DNA of 64,000 bases from Adlercreutzia equolifaciens (GCF_029076695.1 NZ_JARFIK010000001.1:1-64000); one strand, 5' to 3'; numbered from the stretch's first letter, positions 33,246 through 41,431 are shown. Made by a program: numbers and translations. Notes: generated from the sequence alone by a model not told the origin.

Positions 33246-35216
33246 ATGACTATGGATCGCAGAGGATTCTTCAAGGGAGCAGCTTTGGCAGCCACCGCCG
33301 TAGCGGGCGCGTCGCTGGCCGGCTGCGCTCCGCAGGCGCCGAGCCAGCTGTCCGACACGGGCCAAGGCGGCTCGTTCGAGGAAAACACGGCATGGGACGC
33401 CGAGTTCGACGTCGTTGTCATGGGCTATGGCCTTGCAGGCGCCACGGCTTCGCTGGCTGCAGCCGATGAGGGCGCCAACGTTCTGCTCATCGAGAAAGCG
33501 CCGCACGGTCAAGACGGCGGCAATAGCCGCTACTGCGGCCAAGCCGTTTTGGAAGTGGCTGGCGGCGACAGCAACCGCGATGGCGCCATCGAGTACCTTA
33601 AGACCATTCGCGGCGAGTACCTGACGCCCGAAGACGACATCATCGAGGCGTTCATCGACGCCATTCTGGAGCTTCCCTCTTGGTACGAAGCCCATGGCGG
33701 CAAGCCCGTCACCCTGTGGACCGGCGTTGGCGAGTTCCGCGATATCGAAGGCTGGGACCTCATGGACTGCTGGACCGAGAACGGCGCACCGTGGAACGCG
33801 GGTGTCTACAACTGCCTGCAGCGCGCCATCGAATCCACCGAGAACATCACCGTCTGGTACAGCTCTCCCGCCGAGGACCTGATTCAGGACCCCGATACAG
33901 GCGTCGTCGTCGGCGTGCAGGTTGACGCCAACGGCCAGAGCCTCAAGGTTCGCGCTCGCAACGGCGTGGTCATGACCACGGGCGGCTTTGAGAACGACAT
34001 TCAGATGATCCAGAACTTCCACCAGCTTCCCTACGCCTATGGCAAGGGCGCCACCATGAACACCGGCGACGGCATCAAGATGGCCATGCGCATCGGAGCT
34101 GATCTGTGGCACATGAACAACATTGCCGGTCCCGACCTGAACGCCATCAACATGGACATCAACCGCTCCTACGGCTACGGCTGCATCGGCGCTGCCGCCA
34201 ACAAGTACCTGACCACCGAGTTCTCGCTGGGCAGCGTTATTGTGGTGGGCGCCGACGGCACGCGCTTCACCGACGAGAGCATCCTTCCCGGTCACGGCTT
34301 CGTGAATTACCACGGCATGTATCTGCGCCAACCGGTATCGCTGCCTGCCTACTGCGTGTTCGACGAGGCCTCCTTCGGCCGCACCATCTATCGCCAGTGG
34401 GACAACAACGAGAAGCTGGAAGAGGGCATCATCATCAAGGCCAACACCCTTGCCGAGCTGACTTCCGCCCTCAATCTTCCCGAGGGAAGCCTTGACGCCG
34501 AAGTAGCCGAGTACAACCAGTTCTGCGCCAACGGTGACGACGTGCGCTATCACCGGCCGGCCGAGTACCTCGTGCCGCTGGATGAGAAGGGCCCGTTCTA
34601 TGCCTTTGAGGTGCGCCCCGCCTATACGAACACCCAGGGCGGCCCGCGCCGTAACAAGGACGGCAACATCGTGGACACCCTCGGCCAGCCCATCGCGCAC
34701 CTGTATAGCGCTGGCGAATGCGGTTCTATCTGGGGCGACATCTACCAGGGCGCCGGCAACGTGGGTGAGTGCCTGGCCTACGGCCTGATCTCGGGCCGCA
34801 ACGCCGCCGCCGAAAAGGATGATTCCTCTCGTGACACGCTGGCTACTAACGACGCCGTGGCCAACCTGGCCTACGTGCCCGATCCGCTACAGTTCGAGAC
34901 GGGTGCGAATGAGTACGTGGGCATCGCCTACGGCGTCGGCGGCGCCATGGCCGTGAAGGCCACCGTGGACGGCAGCACTATCAGCGCCATCGAAGTACTC
35001 CAGAACAACGAGACCGGCGACGTGGGCGGCGCAGCCCTGCCCAAGCTGGTGGATATCGCCCTGGATGCCCAGGATCTTGCCTTCGACGCCGTAACCGGCG
35101 CCACTTCGACCACCAACGCCTTCAAGCAGGCCCTGGAAGCCGCTTATGCCGATGCGGGCCTGAACATCACCATTCCCACTGCGGAGGGTGGCGCGGTGGA
35201 CTACGAGGAACAGTAA
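33246..35216 (+). CDS. Tat-exported FMN- and FAD-binding fumarate-reductase-like lipoprotein
   Basis: 656 residues. Twin-arginine signal MDRRGFFKGAALAATAVAGASLAGC with lipobox (LAGC). The FAD_binding_2 domain starts FDVVVMGYGLAGATASLAAADEGANVLLIEKAPHGQ. The C-terminal FMN_bind domain has DAVTGATSTT, where a Thr is normally flavinylated by ApbE through a phosphoester bond. This layout is that of urocanate/fumarate-type extracytoplasmic reductases that pass electrons from FMN to FAD to an organic acceptor. The substrate is unknown. The start has AAAGGGG 7 nt upstream. No apbE is seen in the window. Confidence 0.93.
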   Translation: MTMDRRGFFKGAALAATAVAGASLAGCAPQAPSQLSDTGQGGSFEENTAWDAEFDVVVMGYGLAGATASLAAADEGANVLLIEKAPHGQDGGNSRYCGQAVLEVAGGDSNRDGAIEYLKTIRGEYLTPEDDIIEAFIDAILELPSWYEAHGGKPVTLWTGVGEFRDIEGWDLMDCWTENGAPWNAGVYNCLQRAIESTENITVWYSSPAEDLIQDPDTGVVVGVQVDANGQSLKVRARNGVVMTTGGFENDIQMIQNFHQLPYAYGKGATMNTGDGIKMAMRIGADLWHMNNIAGPDLNAINMDINRSYGYGCIGAAANKYLTTEFSLGSVIVVGADGTRFTDESILPGHGFVNYHGMYLRQPVSLPAYCVFDEASFGRTIYRQWDNNEKLEEGIIIKANTLAELTSALNLPEGSLDAEVAEYNQFCANGDDVRYHRPAEYLVPLDEKGPFYAFEVRPAYTNTQGGPRRNKDGNIVDTLGQPIAHLYSAGECGSIWGDIYQGAGNVGECLAYGLISGRNAAAEKDDSSRDTLATNDAVANLAYVPDPLQFETGANEYVGIAYGVGGAMAVKATVDGSTISAIEVLQNNETGDVGGAALPKLVDIALDAQDLAFDAVTGATSTTNAFKQALEAAYADAGLNITIPTAEGGAVDYEEQ

Positions 35217-35274
35217 GCGACTTAGTCCCCACCAAGCAATTCGGCGGTTCTCCCTCCCTACGCCGAATCTGCTC

Positions 35275-35310
35275 AGCCCCGGCCTCTCGAGACGAGAGGC
35301 CGGGGCTTTC
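35275..35310 (+). terminator. Terminator of the FMN/FAD reductase gene
   Basis: A perfect 15-bp stem (35275-35289 with 35293-35307) with a 3-nt loop, followed by TTCTGT. Confidence 0.85.
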
Positions 35311-35390
35311 TGTATCAGCAGCATTTACCTGCCGCTCGCCTTTCCCGTTACTTGCCTGCGGCAGTGTCTTTCGGGCTAGCAAAAGTTGAA

Positions 35391-35846
35391 TTACAGCCGC
35401 GCCCCCAACTTCCGCACCTCGGCATCCGAGGTGGCCATACCCTCGTAGTCCATGCCGTACAGGCCGGCGAAACGGCTCATGGTGTACTCGCCCCACTTCA
35501 GCATATCGGCCGAAGGTGCCGCGCCCTGGAACACGAAGAAGAGGCGCTTGCCGGATAAGCTGCCCTCGGGCACCGGGCCGTAGAAGCGATCGAGCAGGTT
35601 GCGCAGCATGCCAGACAAGTTATGCCAATACACGGGCGACCCCATCACCAGCACATCGGCTTCGCGCACAGCGGCTAGCACCTCGTCGAACTGATCGTCC
35701 TCGCCACTGGCAAACACCTGGCCGTAGTCATAGACCTTGGTGTCGGCCAAATCAATCTGGGTGAAGGCGCGATCGCCGATCAGCTCTCGGCCCATACGGG
35801 CGGTGTTGCCGTTCTTTTCTCCGCCGTTGATAAACAGGATATTCAT
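35391..35846 (-). CDS. NAD(P)H-dependent FMN reductase / flavodoxin-fold protein
   Basis: 151-residue cytoplasmic flavodoxin-like protein. It starts MNILFINGGEKNGNTARMGRELI with a phosphate-binding N-G-N-T loop, and LVMGSPVYWHNLSGMLRNLLDRFYGP is the family's second FMN contact region. The ATG at 35846 has AAGGA 5 nt upstream. The same frame stays open upstream through a (TGGGT)6 pentamer tract to about 35957. Probably supplies reduced flavin or detoxifies quinones; partner unknown. Confidence 0.85.
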   Translation of the reverse strand: MNILFINGGEKNGNTARMGRELIGDRAFTQIDLADTKVYDYGQVFASGEDDQFDEVLAAVREADVLVMGSPVYWHNLSGMLRNLLDRFYGPVPEGSLSGKRLFFVFQGAAPSADMLKWGEYTMSRFAGLYGMDYEGMATSDAEVRKLGARL

Positions 35847-35890
35847 GAGAGTCCTTTCGTTTCGAGCCCTTTCAAAGGGCGGTTTGCAAA

Positions 35891-35923
35891 TGGGTTGGGT
35901 TGGGTTGGGTTGGGTTGGGTTGG
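35891..35923. repeat. Pentanucleotide tract (TGGGT)6
   Basis: Six perfect TGGGT units plus TGG, beginning 45 bp upstream of the flavodoxin-reductase start codon. The plus strand therefore carries six GGG runs separated by TT, a classic potential G-quadruplex. Slippage would change promoter/leader length by 5 bp per unit. Confidence 0.9.
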
Positions 35924-35950
35924 TCGCAACGCTCCCTCTGCCGACGCCGT

Positions 35951-36212
35951 TGGTCAATCAGGGGGTGTTTTCCATCGACGCTGTGTCATTAGAGATTTTT
36001 TGGTCAATCAGCTCCTGTTTTCCATCGATTTGCTGGCCAAATACAGGGCGTTTTCCATCAGAGCCAATGGCGCTCTACGTTTCAGCAGGTGGGAGCGTTG
36101 CCTTCTTAGATCGCTTTTGACGTGCTTTCGCAAAATGATGGAAAAGTGCGGCTGATTGACCAAAAACGGCCTCTTTTCTTGACGCGGATGGAAAACGGGG
36201 GCTATTTGACCA
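35951..36212. repeat. Palindromic repeat element, copy 2
   Basis: Five ~27-bp units with the same consensus as copy 1: plus orientation at 35951, 36001 and 36034, inverted at 36136 and 36186. Spacings are 50, 33, 102 and 50 bp, identical to units 1-5 of copy 1. The central region also matches copy 1 (GTTTnnnCAGGTnnGAGCGTTG). No gene is visible between 35847 and 36288. Confidence 0.8.
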
Positions 36213-36288
36213 CGGCCGGGGGGAACAGAAGGACGAAGCGCTCCGATCGACCACCGCCAGGATTTGACAGCCCACGCACCACCCGACG

Positions 36289-37308
36289 CTACAGATACTG
36301 GCCGAAGAACGCCGTCAGCTTGTCGGTGGCCTGCTGCACGTATTCGGGCTTCCAGTAAGTTTGGATGTGGGTGGCGCCGGGGATCTCGAACAGCTCGCGA
36401 TGCGACGCGTTCACCGCGCGCTCGTAGCAGTCGATGGTCATGTAGCCAGTGTCAGCGCAACTACCCATCATCATGAGCAGCGGGACGTTAATGAGCTGAG
36501 CACCGTCGCGGGCGTCAAACGCAGCCAACTCGATAAGACTCGACACCGTGTAGCTGAAGGTGCTGCCCGGGTGTGCGCAATCCTTGCCGTAATAGTAGTA
36601 GCCCTCGCGGTACAGATCGTAGGGCATGGCATCGGCCTGCTCGGGCGTGCAGGTCTCGCACATGTTGGGCGTCAGCGCCGCCGGCTCACCCGCCGCCTCG
36701 GCCTGACGGGCCTTCGCCGCCGCACCCAAGCGCTCCTGAATGCTATCTACCTGACTGCCGCGGAAGCCCTCGCGACGCACTTCGCCGGAATTGAACAGCG
36801 AAAGCGTAGCCACCGCCTTAAAGCGCTTGTCGGTTTGCACGGCCTTGAACGTGTAGCCACCGCCTCCGCAAATGCCCAGAATGCCGACGCGCTCGAGGTC
36901 GACGCCCGGGTACTGCAACAGAATGTCGGCCGCGCGATGGATATCCTCCACGCGATTCTCGGGCCAGTCGGTGCTGCGGGGCATACCGCCGCTCTCGCCC
37001 TGGTAGGCCGCGTCGAAGGCCAGGGCAATGTAGCCGTTCTCGGCCAGCTTCTGGGCGTAGGTGCCAGCGACCTGTTCCTTCACGCCACCGTTGGGGTGCG
37101 CCACCACCACAGCCGGATAGGACTTCGCGGCATCATAGCCGGCCGGCGTGTACACATTGGCCACAGCCGTGAAGTCGCGGTAGGGGTACTCGATGGCGTG
37201 GATGTTCACCGCACCTTCCACGTTCTCGGTCAGCGCACCGTCGTACACGAGGCCAAACTGATTGCTATTGAAGGGGATGAACTCGCGGAGTTGGAATGCT
37301 TCAGTCAT
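36289..37308 (-). CDS. Alpha/beta hydrolase with Cys nucleophile
   Basis: 339 residues from ATG 37308, which is followed by MTEAFQLREFIPF. The alpha/beta hydrolase fold is shown by YPAVVVAHPNGGVKEQ (oxyanion region), YIALAFDAAYQGESGG and the nucleophile elbow GILGICGGGGY. The elbow has Cys147 in place of the usual Ser, as in dienelactone hydrolases. The C-terminal His lies in IPGATHIQTYW. No signal peptide, so cytoplasmic. A 22-bp dyad at 37386-37407 shared with other genes of the island lies 78 nt upstream. Confidence 0.85.
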   Translation of the reverse strand: MTEAFQLREFIPFNSNQFGLVYDGALTENVEGAVNIHAIEYPYRDFTAVANVYTPAGYDAAKSYPAVVVAHPNGGVKEQVAGTYAQKLAENGYIALAFDAAYQGESGGMPRSTDWPENRVEDIHRAADILLQYPGVDLERVGILGICGGGGYTFKAVQTDKRFKAVATLSLFNSGEVRREGFRGSQVDSIQERLGAAAKARQAEAAGEPAALTPNMCETCTPEQADAMPYDLYREGYYYYGKDCAHPGSTFSYTVSSLIELAAFDARDGAQLINVPLLMMMGSCADTGYMTIDCYERAVNASHRELFEIPGATHIQTYWKPEYVQQATDKLTAFFGQYL

Positions 37309-37385
37309 GATGACTTCCTTTCTTTGGGACCAATAACCATGATGACCATCGGCCCCACCTCTCGGAAGTCTCAAGTTGTTCCCAG

Positions 37386-37407
37386 CTTTGAACCCTGGGG
37401 TTCAAAG
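37386..37407 (-). promoter_or_regulatory. Shared regulon dyad, site 1 (hydrolase gene)
   Basis: CTTTGAACCC and GGGTTCAAAG form a perfect 10-bp inverted repeat around TG. Related sites lie at 38383, 39263 and 47036. The octamer GGAAGTCTC follows at 37364-37372, at the same 13-bp distance as at the 47036 site, which suggests a conserved promoter. Confidence 0.6.
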
Positions 37408-37500
37408 CCTCTGAGCGAACTCGGATACCAAAAGGGCCGCGCAAGAAGCACGGCCCAGGGAAACGCGAACACCCATCGACGCGAGGCGAACGATGCGGTG

Positions 37501-38214
37501 CTACAGCGGCAGGCTTTCCAGCCACTGACGGATCTCCTCTTCCGAAGCGCCCGAGGAGAAGCGCATGCCGGGCAGCCAATCGCCGCCATCCGCCTCGGCG
37601 GCCATGGCCGTATCGCTTTCGCCCAGCGGCGAGGACGACGAAGTAAAGAAGGGGATGACCGTCTTGCCCTGGAAGCTGTTCTGCCGCACGAAATCGTTCA
37701 TCACCCACGAGAAGCTCTGCCACCAGATGGGACATCCCACAAAGACCGTCTTGTAGCTGTCCCAATCAGGGGGCGTCACCGACACCAGCTCGACATCCAC
37801 CTCGGAGCGACGCGGCATTTCCTGAGACACACGACTGTTCTCATCGCGCCAGTTGACGTCTTCGGCGGTGTAGGGATCCATACATTCGATGAGGAAGGTG
37901 TCAGCTTGCATTTCCTGGGCGATGACCTCGGCCACGCGCCCCGTGTTGCCCGTGTTGGTGTAGTAGGCCACCAGTACCGGGGCGGCTGCAGCAGCATCGG
38001 AGGCGGGGGCGGCTTCCTCGGCTTCAGGCGTCTCGACCGGCTCACGTGTCGCGGCCGGCGTATTATCGACCTCGGAAGCGGTCTCCTCCGGCTCGGGTCT
38101 CTCAACAGAAGCGCTCTGTTCCTCCTGGGCGCAGGCAGCAAGCAGGCCACCGGCAGCGGTGGCGGCACTCAAGGTCATGGCGGTCTTAACGAAAACACGG
38201 CGTGAAATGCTCAT
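37501..38214 (-). CDS. Exported flavodoxin lipoprotein
   Basis: 237 residues. The N-terminus SRRVFVKTAMTLSAATAAGGLLAAC has a twin-arginine motif and a lipobox; a Glu/Pro/Ala-rich linker of ~50 residues follows. The flavodoxin domain begins VLVAYYTNTGNTGRVAEVIAQ (FMN phosphate loop), with FVGCPIWWQSFSWVMNDF as a later flavin contact. Tat export fits a protein folded with FMN before transport. A paralogue lies at 39387 and a third exported flavodoxin-fold protein at 58673. Preceded by a shared dyad at 38383. Confidence 0.9.
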   Translation of the reverse strand: MSISRRVFVKTAMTLSAATAAGGLLAACAQEEQSASVERPEPEETASEVDNTPAATREPVETPEAEEAAPASDAAAAAPVLVAYYTNTGNTGRVAEVIAQEMQADTFLIECMDPYTAEDVNWRDENSRVSQEMPRRSEVDVELVSVTPPDWDSYKTVFVGCPIWWQSFSWVMNDFVRQNSFQGKTVIPFFTSSSSPLGESDTAMAAEADGGDWLPGMRFSSGASEEEIRQWLESLPL

Positions 38215-38382
38215 GGGAGTCCTTCCTTATCTCAACGCGTTTAACTCATGCAAGAAGAGCCTTCTCTCATCGTTAATGATGCCGTGTCAACCCAAAGGAG
38301 AGAAGTCTCGTTCCGTTAACGCCCCCGAACCTTTGAGTTATAAGCTGCCCAACGCGCCCCGCAGCCCCTCGACGCAGGTACA

Positions 38383-38404
38383 GTTTAAACCCTGGCGTTG
38401 AAAC
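38383..38404 (-). promoter_or_regulatory. Shared regulon dyad, site 2 (exported flavodoxin)
   Basis: GTTTAAACCC and GCGTTGAAAC around TG match 8 of 10 as an inverted repeat, and in gene orientation the site shares CCAGGGTT with site 1. It lies 169 nt upstream of the flavodoxin start. The 327-bp gap 38215-38541 otherwise holds only this and the 38455 hairpin. Confidence 0.5.
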
Positions 38405-38454
38405 GAGCGCACTTATTGGGAGCGCCGAAAAGGCAATTCCTCGCAGCGAGATAA

Positions 38455-38483
38455 GCGGCATGTCCCATCATGGGATATGCCGC
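38455..38483. promoter_or_regulatory. Perfect hairpin upstream of the RibD-like gene
   Basis: GCGGCAT (38455-38461) pairs with ATGCCGC (38477-38483), with an inner TCCCAT/ATGGGA pairing. It sits 58 nt before the RibD-like start. No T-run follows, so it is more likely an operator or leader element than a terminator. Confidence 0.4.
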
Positions 38484-38541
38484 GCTCACAGCATGCGGCG
38501 CCTATTCGCCCTGAAGCTACCATGCAATTCAAGGAGGTCCC

Positions 38542-39249
38542 ATGACTCGGCCCTATACCATCTGCCACCTGTTCTGCTCCCTCGATGGGAAGATTTCCGG
38601 CCCCTTCATGAGCAGCCCCGCCTCGGCTACGGGACTAGCCGCCTACGGGCAGCTGGCTAGCGATTTCCATTGCCAGGCAACGGTCTACGGCACCACCACC
38701 ATGCTCGACTTCTGCCCGGGACTCTACGATGGCCCCTATGCGGAGCCGAGCAACATCGACCCAAGCGTTGCCGAAGATTTTGTGGCCGACGCCACCGCAG
38801 AAAGCTACATCGTCTCCCTTGACCGACACGGACACCTGGAATATCTCGGCCCCACTATGACGCGCCGCGGCAAGACCTCGCATCTTATTGCCGTGCTCAC
38901 CCGTCGCGTCAGCGCCGACTATCTCGCCTATCTGCGCCGCACGGGCGTGTCCTACCTCTTCGCCGGTGAAAGCGATATCGACTGCGCCGTGCTTCTCGAT
39001 AAGCTCGCGCGCCTTTTCGGCATCGATCGTGTGCTGGTAGCCGGCGGAGGGCGCATCGACTGGAGCTTTCTGGAGGCTGGTTGCCTTGACGAGGTGAGCC
39101 TGGTAGTGGCGCCGGTGGTCGACGGCACACCGGAGGCCGCCACCGTTTTCGAGCGTATGGGCGCCTCTTCAAGCGCCGCCGTGCCGCTCAAGCTCGCCTC
39201 TACTGAGGACCTTGGGGAAGGAACGCTCTGGCTGCGCTACCGGGTTTAA
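38542..39249 (+). CDS. RibD C-terminal-like (dihydrofolate reductase fold) reductase
   Basis: 235 residues starting MTRPYTICHLFCSLDGKISGPFMSS, the typical N-terminus of the RibD_C / DHFR-like family that uses NADPH. The motif VLVAGGGRIDWSFLEAGCLDEVSLVVAPVVDG is the family's dinucleotide-binding end. No deaminase domain is present, so it is a stand-alone reductase, and its placement in a redox island suggests a role other than riboflavin synthesis. The start has AAGGAGG 5 nt upstream. Confidence 0.85.
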   Translation: MTRPYTICHLFCSLDGKISGPFMSSPASATGLAAYGQLASDFHCQATVYGTTTMLDFCPGLYDGPYAEPSNIDPSVAEDFVADATAESYIVSLDRHGHLEYLGPTMTRRGKTSHLIAVLTRRVSADYLAYLRRTGVSYLFAGESDIDCAVLLDKLARLFGIDRVLVAGGGRIDWSFLEAGCLDEVSLVVAPVVDGTPEAATVFERMGASSSAAVPLKLASTEDLGEGTLWLRYRV

Positions 39250-39262
39250 CCAGAACGTTAAC

Positions 39263-39284
39263 GCTCAAACCCAGACGTTCAAAC
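39263..39284 (+). promoter_or_regulatory. Shared regulon dyad, site 3 (second exported flavodoxin)
   Basis: GCTCAAACCC and ACGTTCAAAC around AG align with sites 1, 2 and 4 in gene orientation, though the dyad is imperfect. It lies 103 nt before the flavodoxin start at 39387. Confidence 0.45.
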
Positions 39285-39328
39285 TGGTGAACGAGGCGGA
39301 ACTTCTTTATTGACAGGTCGTTCACCAG
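39284..39328. promoter_or_regulatory. 11-bp inverted repeat before the second flavodoxin
   Basis: CTGGTGAACGA (39284-39294) and TCGTTCACCAG (39318-39328) are perfect inverted repeats separated by 23 bp that include CTTTAT and TTGACA-like sequences. It may be a second operator or a leader stem. Confidence 0.4.
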
Positions 39329-39386
39329 GATGGAAGAGCCGGGTTATTGGCATTTTGCAAGCAAACTACTCTCGAGGAGCTGCCCC

Positions 39387-40172
39387 ATGAGCAAAAAGAC
39401 TTTCCTGAGCCGCCGTCGCTTTGTGAAAACGACCGGCGTATTCTGCGCGAGCCTGGCCGGCGCTGGAGCCCTCAGCGCCTGCGCCTCGGAAGCCGCCGTC
39501 GAACCCGCGCCAGAGCCCAAGACCCAGACGGATCCCGAGCCGGCATCGTCGCCCGAGGCTGCCCCGGAACCCGAAGCCACGCCAGAGACCGACTCCGAAC
39601 CGACGACCGCAGGCGAAAGCGTTCTGGTGGCCTACTTCTCCTACCCCGAAACCACCGCTTCGTCCGATCCGAACAACCTCACCGAGGAAGAGGAGAACAG
39701 CGCCGTCGTGGTCGATGGCCAGATCAAGGGCAACAACGAGTTTATGGCCGATATCATTGCGCGCGAAACAGGCGCCGACACTTTCCGTATCCTCACCACT
39801 CGCTCCTACCCCACCGACCATGAGGGCCTTATCGCCCAGGCTCAAGACGAGATCAATGCCGGCGACCGCCCCGATCTGGCCGAGACCATTCCCGATCTGT
39901 CGCAGTACGACACCGTGTTCATCGGCTATCCCATCTGGTGGGCCGAGCTGCCGCCCATCATGCACAGCTTCCTAGAACAGGCCGATCTGGCGGGCAAGCA
40001 AATATACCTGTTCAACAGCCACGGCGGCAGCGGCAACGCCGGCACCAAAGAGGAGATCCAGAGCATTCTTTCGGACGCCACTGTTTCCGACGATAACTTC
40101 GTGGTGTCGCGCGACAGCGTCGCCAACAGCGAGCAAGACCTCGTCGACTGGGTGCACGGTCTGGGATTCTAG
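39387..40172 (+). CDS. Exported flavodoxin lipoprotein
   Basis: 261 residues from ATG 39387 (GAGGAG 7 nt upstream). The signal SRRRFVKTTGVFCASLAGAGALSAC has a twin-arginine motif and lipobox, followed by a Glu/Pro-rich linker. The flavodoxin domain starts VLVAYFSYPETTASSDPNN and includes GYPIWWAELPPIMHSFLEQ and HGGSGNAGT. The insert SDPNNLTEEEENSAVVVDGQIKGNNEFMADIIARETGAD is typical of the larger flavodoxin_4 group. Paralogue of the gene at 37501, in opposite orientation. Confidence 0.9.
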   Translation: MSKKTFLSRRRFVKTTGVFCASLAGAGALSACASEAAVEPAPEPKTQTDPEPASSPEAAPEPEATPETDSEPTTAGESVLVAYFSYPETTASSDPNNLTEEEENSAVVVDGQIKGNNEFMADIIARETGADTFRILTTRSYPTDHEGLIAQAQDEINAGDRPDLAETIPDLSQYDTVFIGYPIWWAELPPIMHSFLEQADLAGKQIYLFNSHGGSGNAGTKEEIQSILSDATVSDDNFVVSRDSVANSEQDLVDWVHGLGF

Positions 40173-40203
40173 ACGGCCGCCCGCATCTACCGCACTCCGC
40201 ACC

Positions 40204-40236
40204 AAAGCCCTCCGCATCCTGTCCGCGGAGGGCTTT
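40204..40236. terminator. Bidirectional terminator
   Basis: A perfect 12-bp stem AAAGCCCTCCGC (40204-40215) / 40225-40236 with A- and T-runs at its base. It lies between convergent genes and can end both the flavodoxin transcript and the six-gene minus-strand operon. Confidence 0.85.
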
Positions 40237-40286
40237 GCTGGTTTGCAGCGCAGAGAAGCAGGCGGTTCGTCTACACCCCACACCTT

Positions 40287-41423
40287 CTAATGCCACAGGA
40301 ACGCAAGGGCGTTGTAGATGTAGCGGTTGGCGGCGTAGCCGTCGTGGCGTTCGCCTTCGCCAACGCGAAAGATGAGGTTGGTACCCGGCTCGCCGTCACC
40401 GGCCTGGAACATCGGATTGTCAGCCATGTCGCTCATCAGCGCACTGAAGGCGCTGCCGTTGAAGTCCTCGGTGCCCGTAGCGCCCATGATGAGGAAATCC
40501 TCAGCACCGAAACCCTGACGTTCAACGGCATTCGCCCAATAGGCACCCGAGCCAGCGTTGCCACTCGAGGGGGCGAAGTAACGGAAGTAAGCCAGGCAGT
40601 TCTCGAAGACGTGCCAGGTGGTGACCGACCCCATCGAGAAGCCCATGAAGGCGCGGTGATCGCGGGAGGCGGCCAATCCCTCAGGCGTTACCGCGTCAGC
40701 GTACGTTGAGTAGGCCGTCTCCACCGCCGGCATCAAATCGTTCACTAGTTCGTTGGGATAGCGCGCCGTCAGCTCAAGAGCCAACGCATAATCGCCGGAG
40801 TCCTCGTCGCTGGTGTTGTTGTAGGTGGGGCACACAATGAGGCACGGCTCGATGACCCCCTCGGCCATGGCGTGGTCAAGCTGGTTTTTGAATTGGCTCG
40901 GCGCCTCGGGCGTGCCCAAATAGGTAGTCTGATCGGACCAACCGCCGTGCATGAGGTACACAATGTTGTAACGCTTGGACGCATCGTAGCCATAGGGCAC
41001 GTACACCATGGCGTTTTTCGCCAAAGGCTGTGCCTGATCCTCGTAGGAAAAGGCCTCGAAGGTATCGTACGCGAAGCGCTCGACACGGCCCGCTTGGTCA
41101 CAGGGCTCGCTATAGGATGCGGGAATGGTCATGAGCTCGGCGGGGAACAGCATCTCGGACGCTTCACTTTGCTCGTTCACCGGCGCCTCCTGGCGTTCCT
41201 CTCGTTCAGCCTCCGAAGAGGAGGTCGGACTCTCCGCTCCGCTGTCTCCCGCGCTGCGGGAGGGCGCAGCAGGGACGGGATCCTCCGTCGCCGAACCTAC
41301 TGCCCCCTGCGGGCCGTCCGGCTGCGCCGCGCAGCCCAAAGAGGCTACGGCCAGCGTAGACGCAACCATCAAAGCAGCCACGTCGAACGCAAGCGCTATC
41401 CACCCTCCCGTTTTCAAAGCCAT
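40287..41423 (-). CDS. Esterase-family lipoprotein (CE1/S9-like fold)
   Basis: 378 residues. A membrane-targeting segment ends in the lipobox ASLGC, then an acidic low-complexity linker. The catalytic domain has MVYVPYGYDASKRYNIVYLMHGG, the nucleophile elbow FMGFSMGSVTTW and a terminal acid/His region (GEGERHDGYAANRYIYNALAFLWH). This resembles the putative esterase (D-type, feruloyl-esterase-like) family. It is the last gene of an operon with two iron-ADH paralogues, a second lipoprotein hydrolase and two aldo-keto reductases. Confidence 0.85.
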   Translation of the reverse strand: MALKTGGWIALAFDVAALMVASTLAVASLGCAAQPDGPQGAVGSATEDPVPAAPSRSAGDSGAESPTSSSEAEREERQEAPVNEQSEASEMLFPAELMTIPASYSEPCDQAGRVERFAYDTFEAFSYEDQAQPLAKNAMVYVPYGYDASKRYNIVYLMHGGWSDQTTYLGTPEAPSQFKNQLDHAMAEGVIEPCLIVCPTYNNTSDEDSGDYALALELTARYPNELVNDLMPAVETAYSTYADAVTPEGLAASRDHRAFMGFSMGSVTTWHVFENCLAYFRYFAPSSGNAGSGAYWANAVERQGFGAEDFLIMGATGTEDFNGSAFSALMSDMADNPMFQAGDGEPGTNLIFRVGEGERHDGYAANRYIYNALAFLWH

Positions 41424-41431
41424 AGCGCCCC

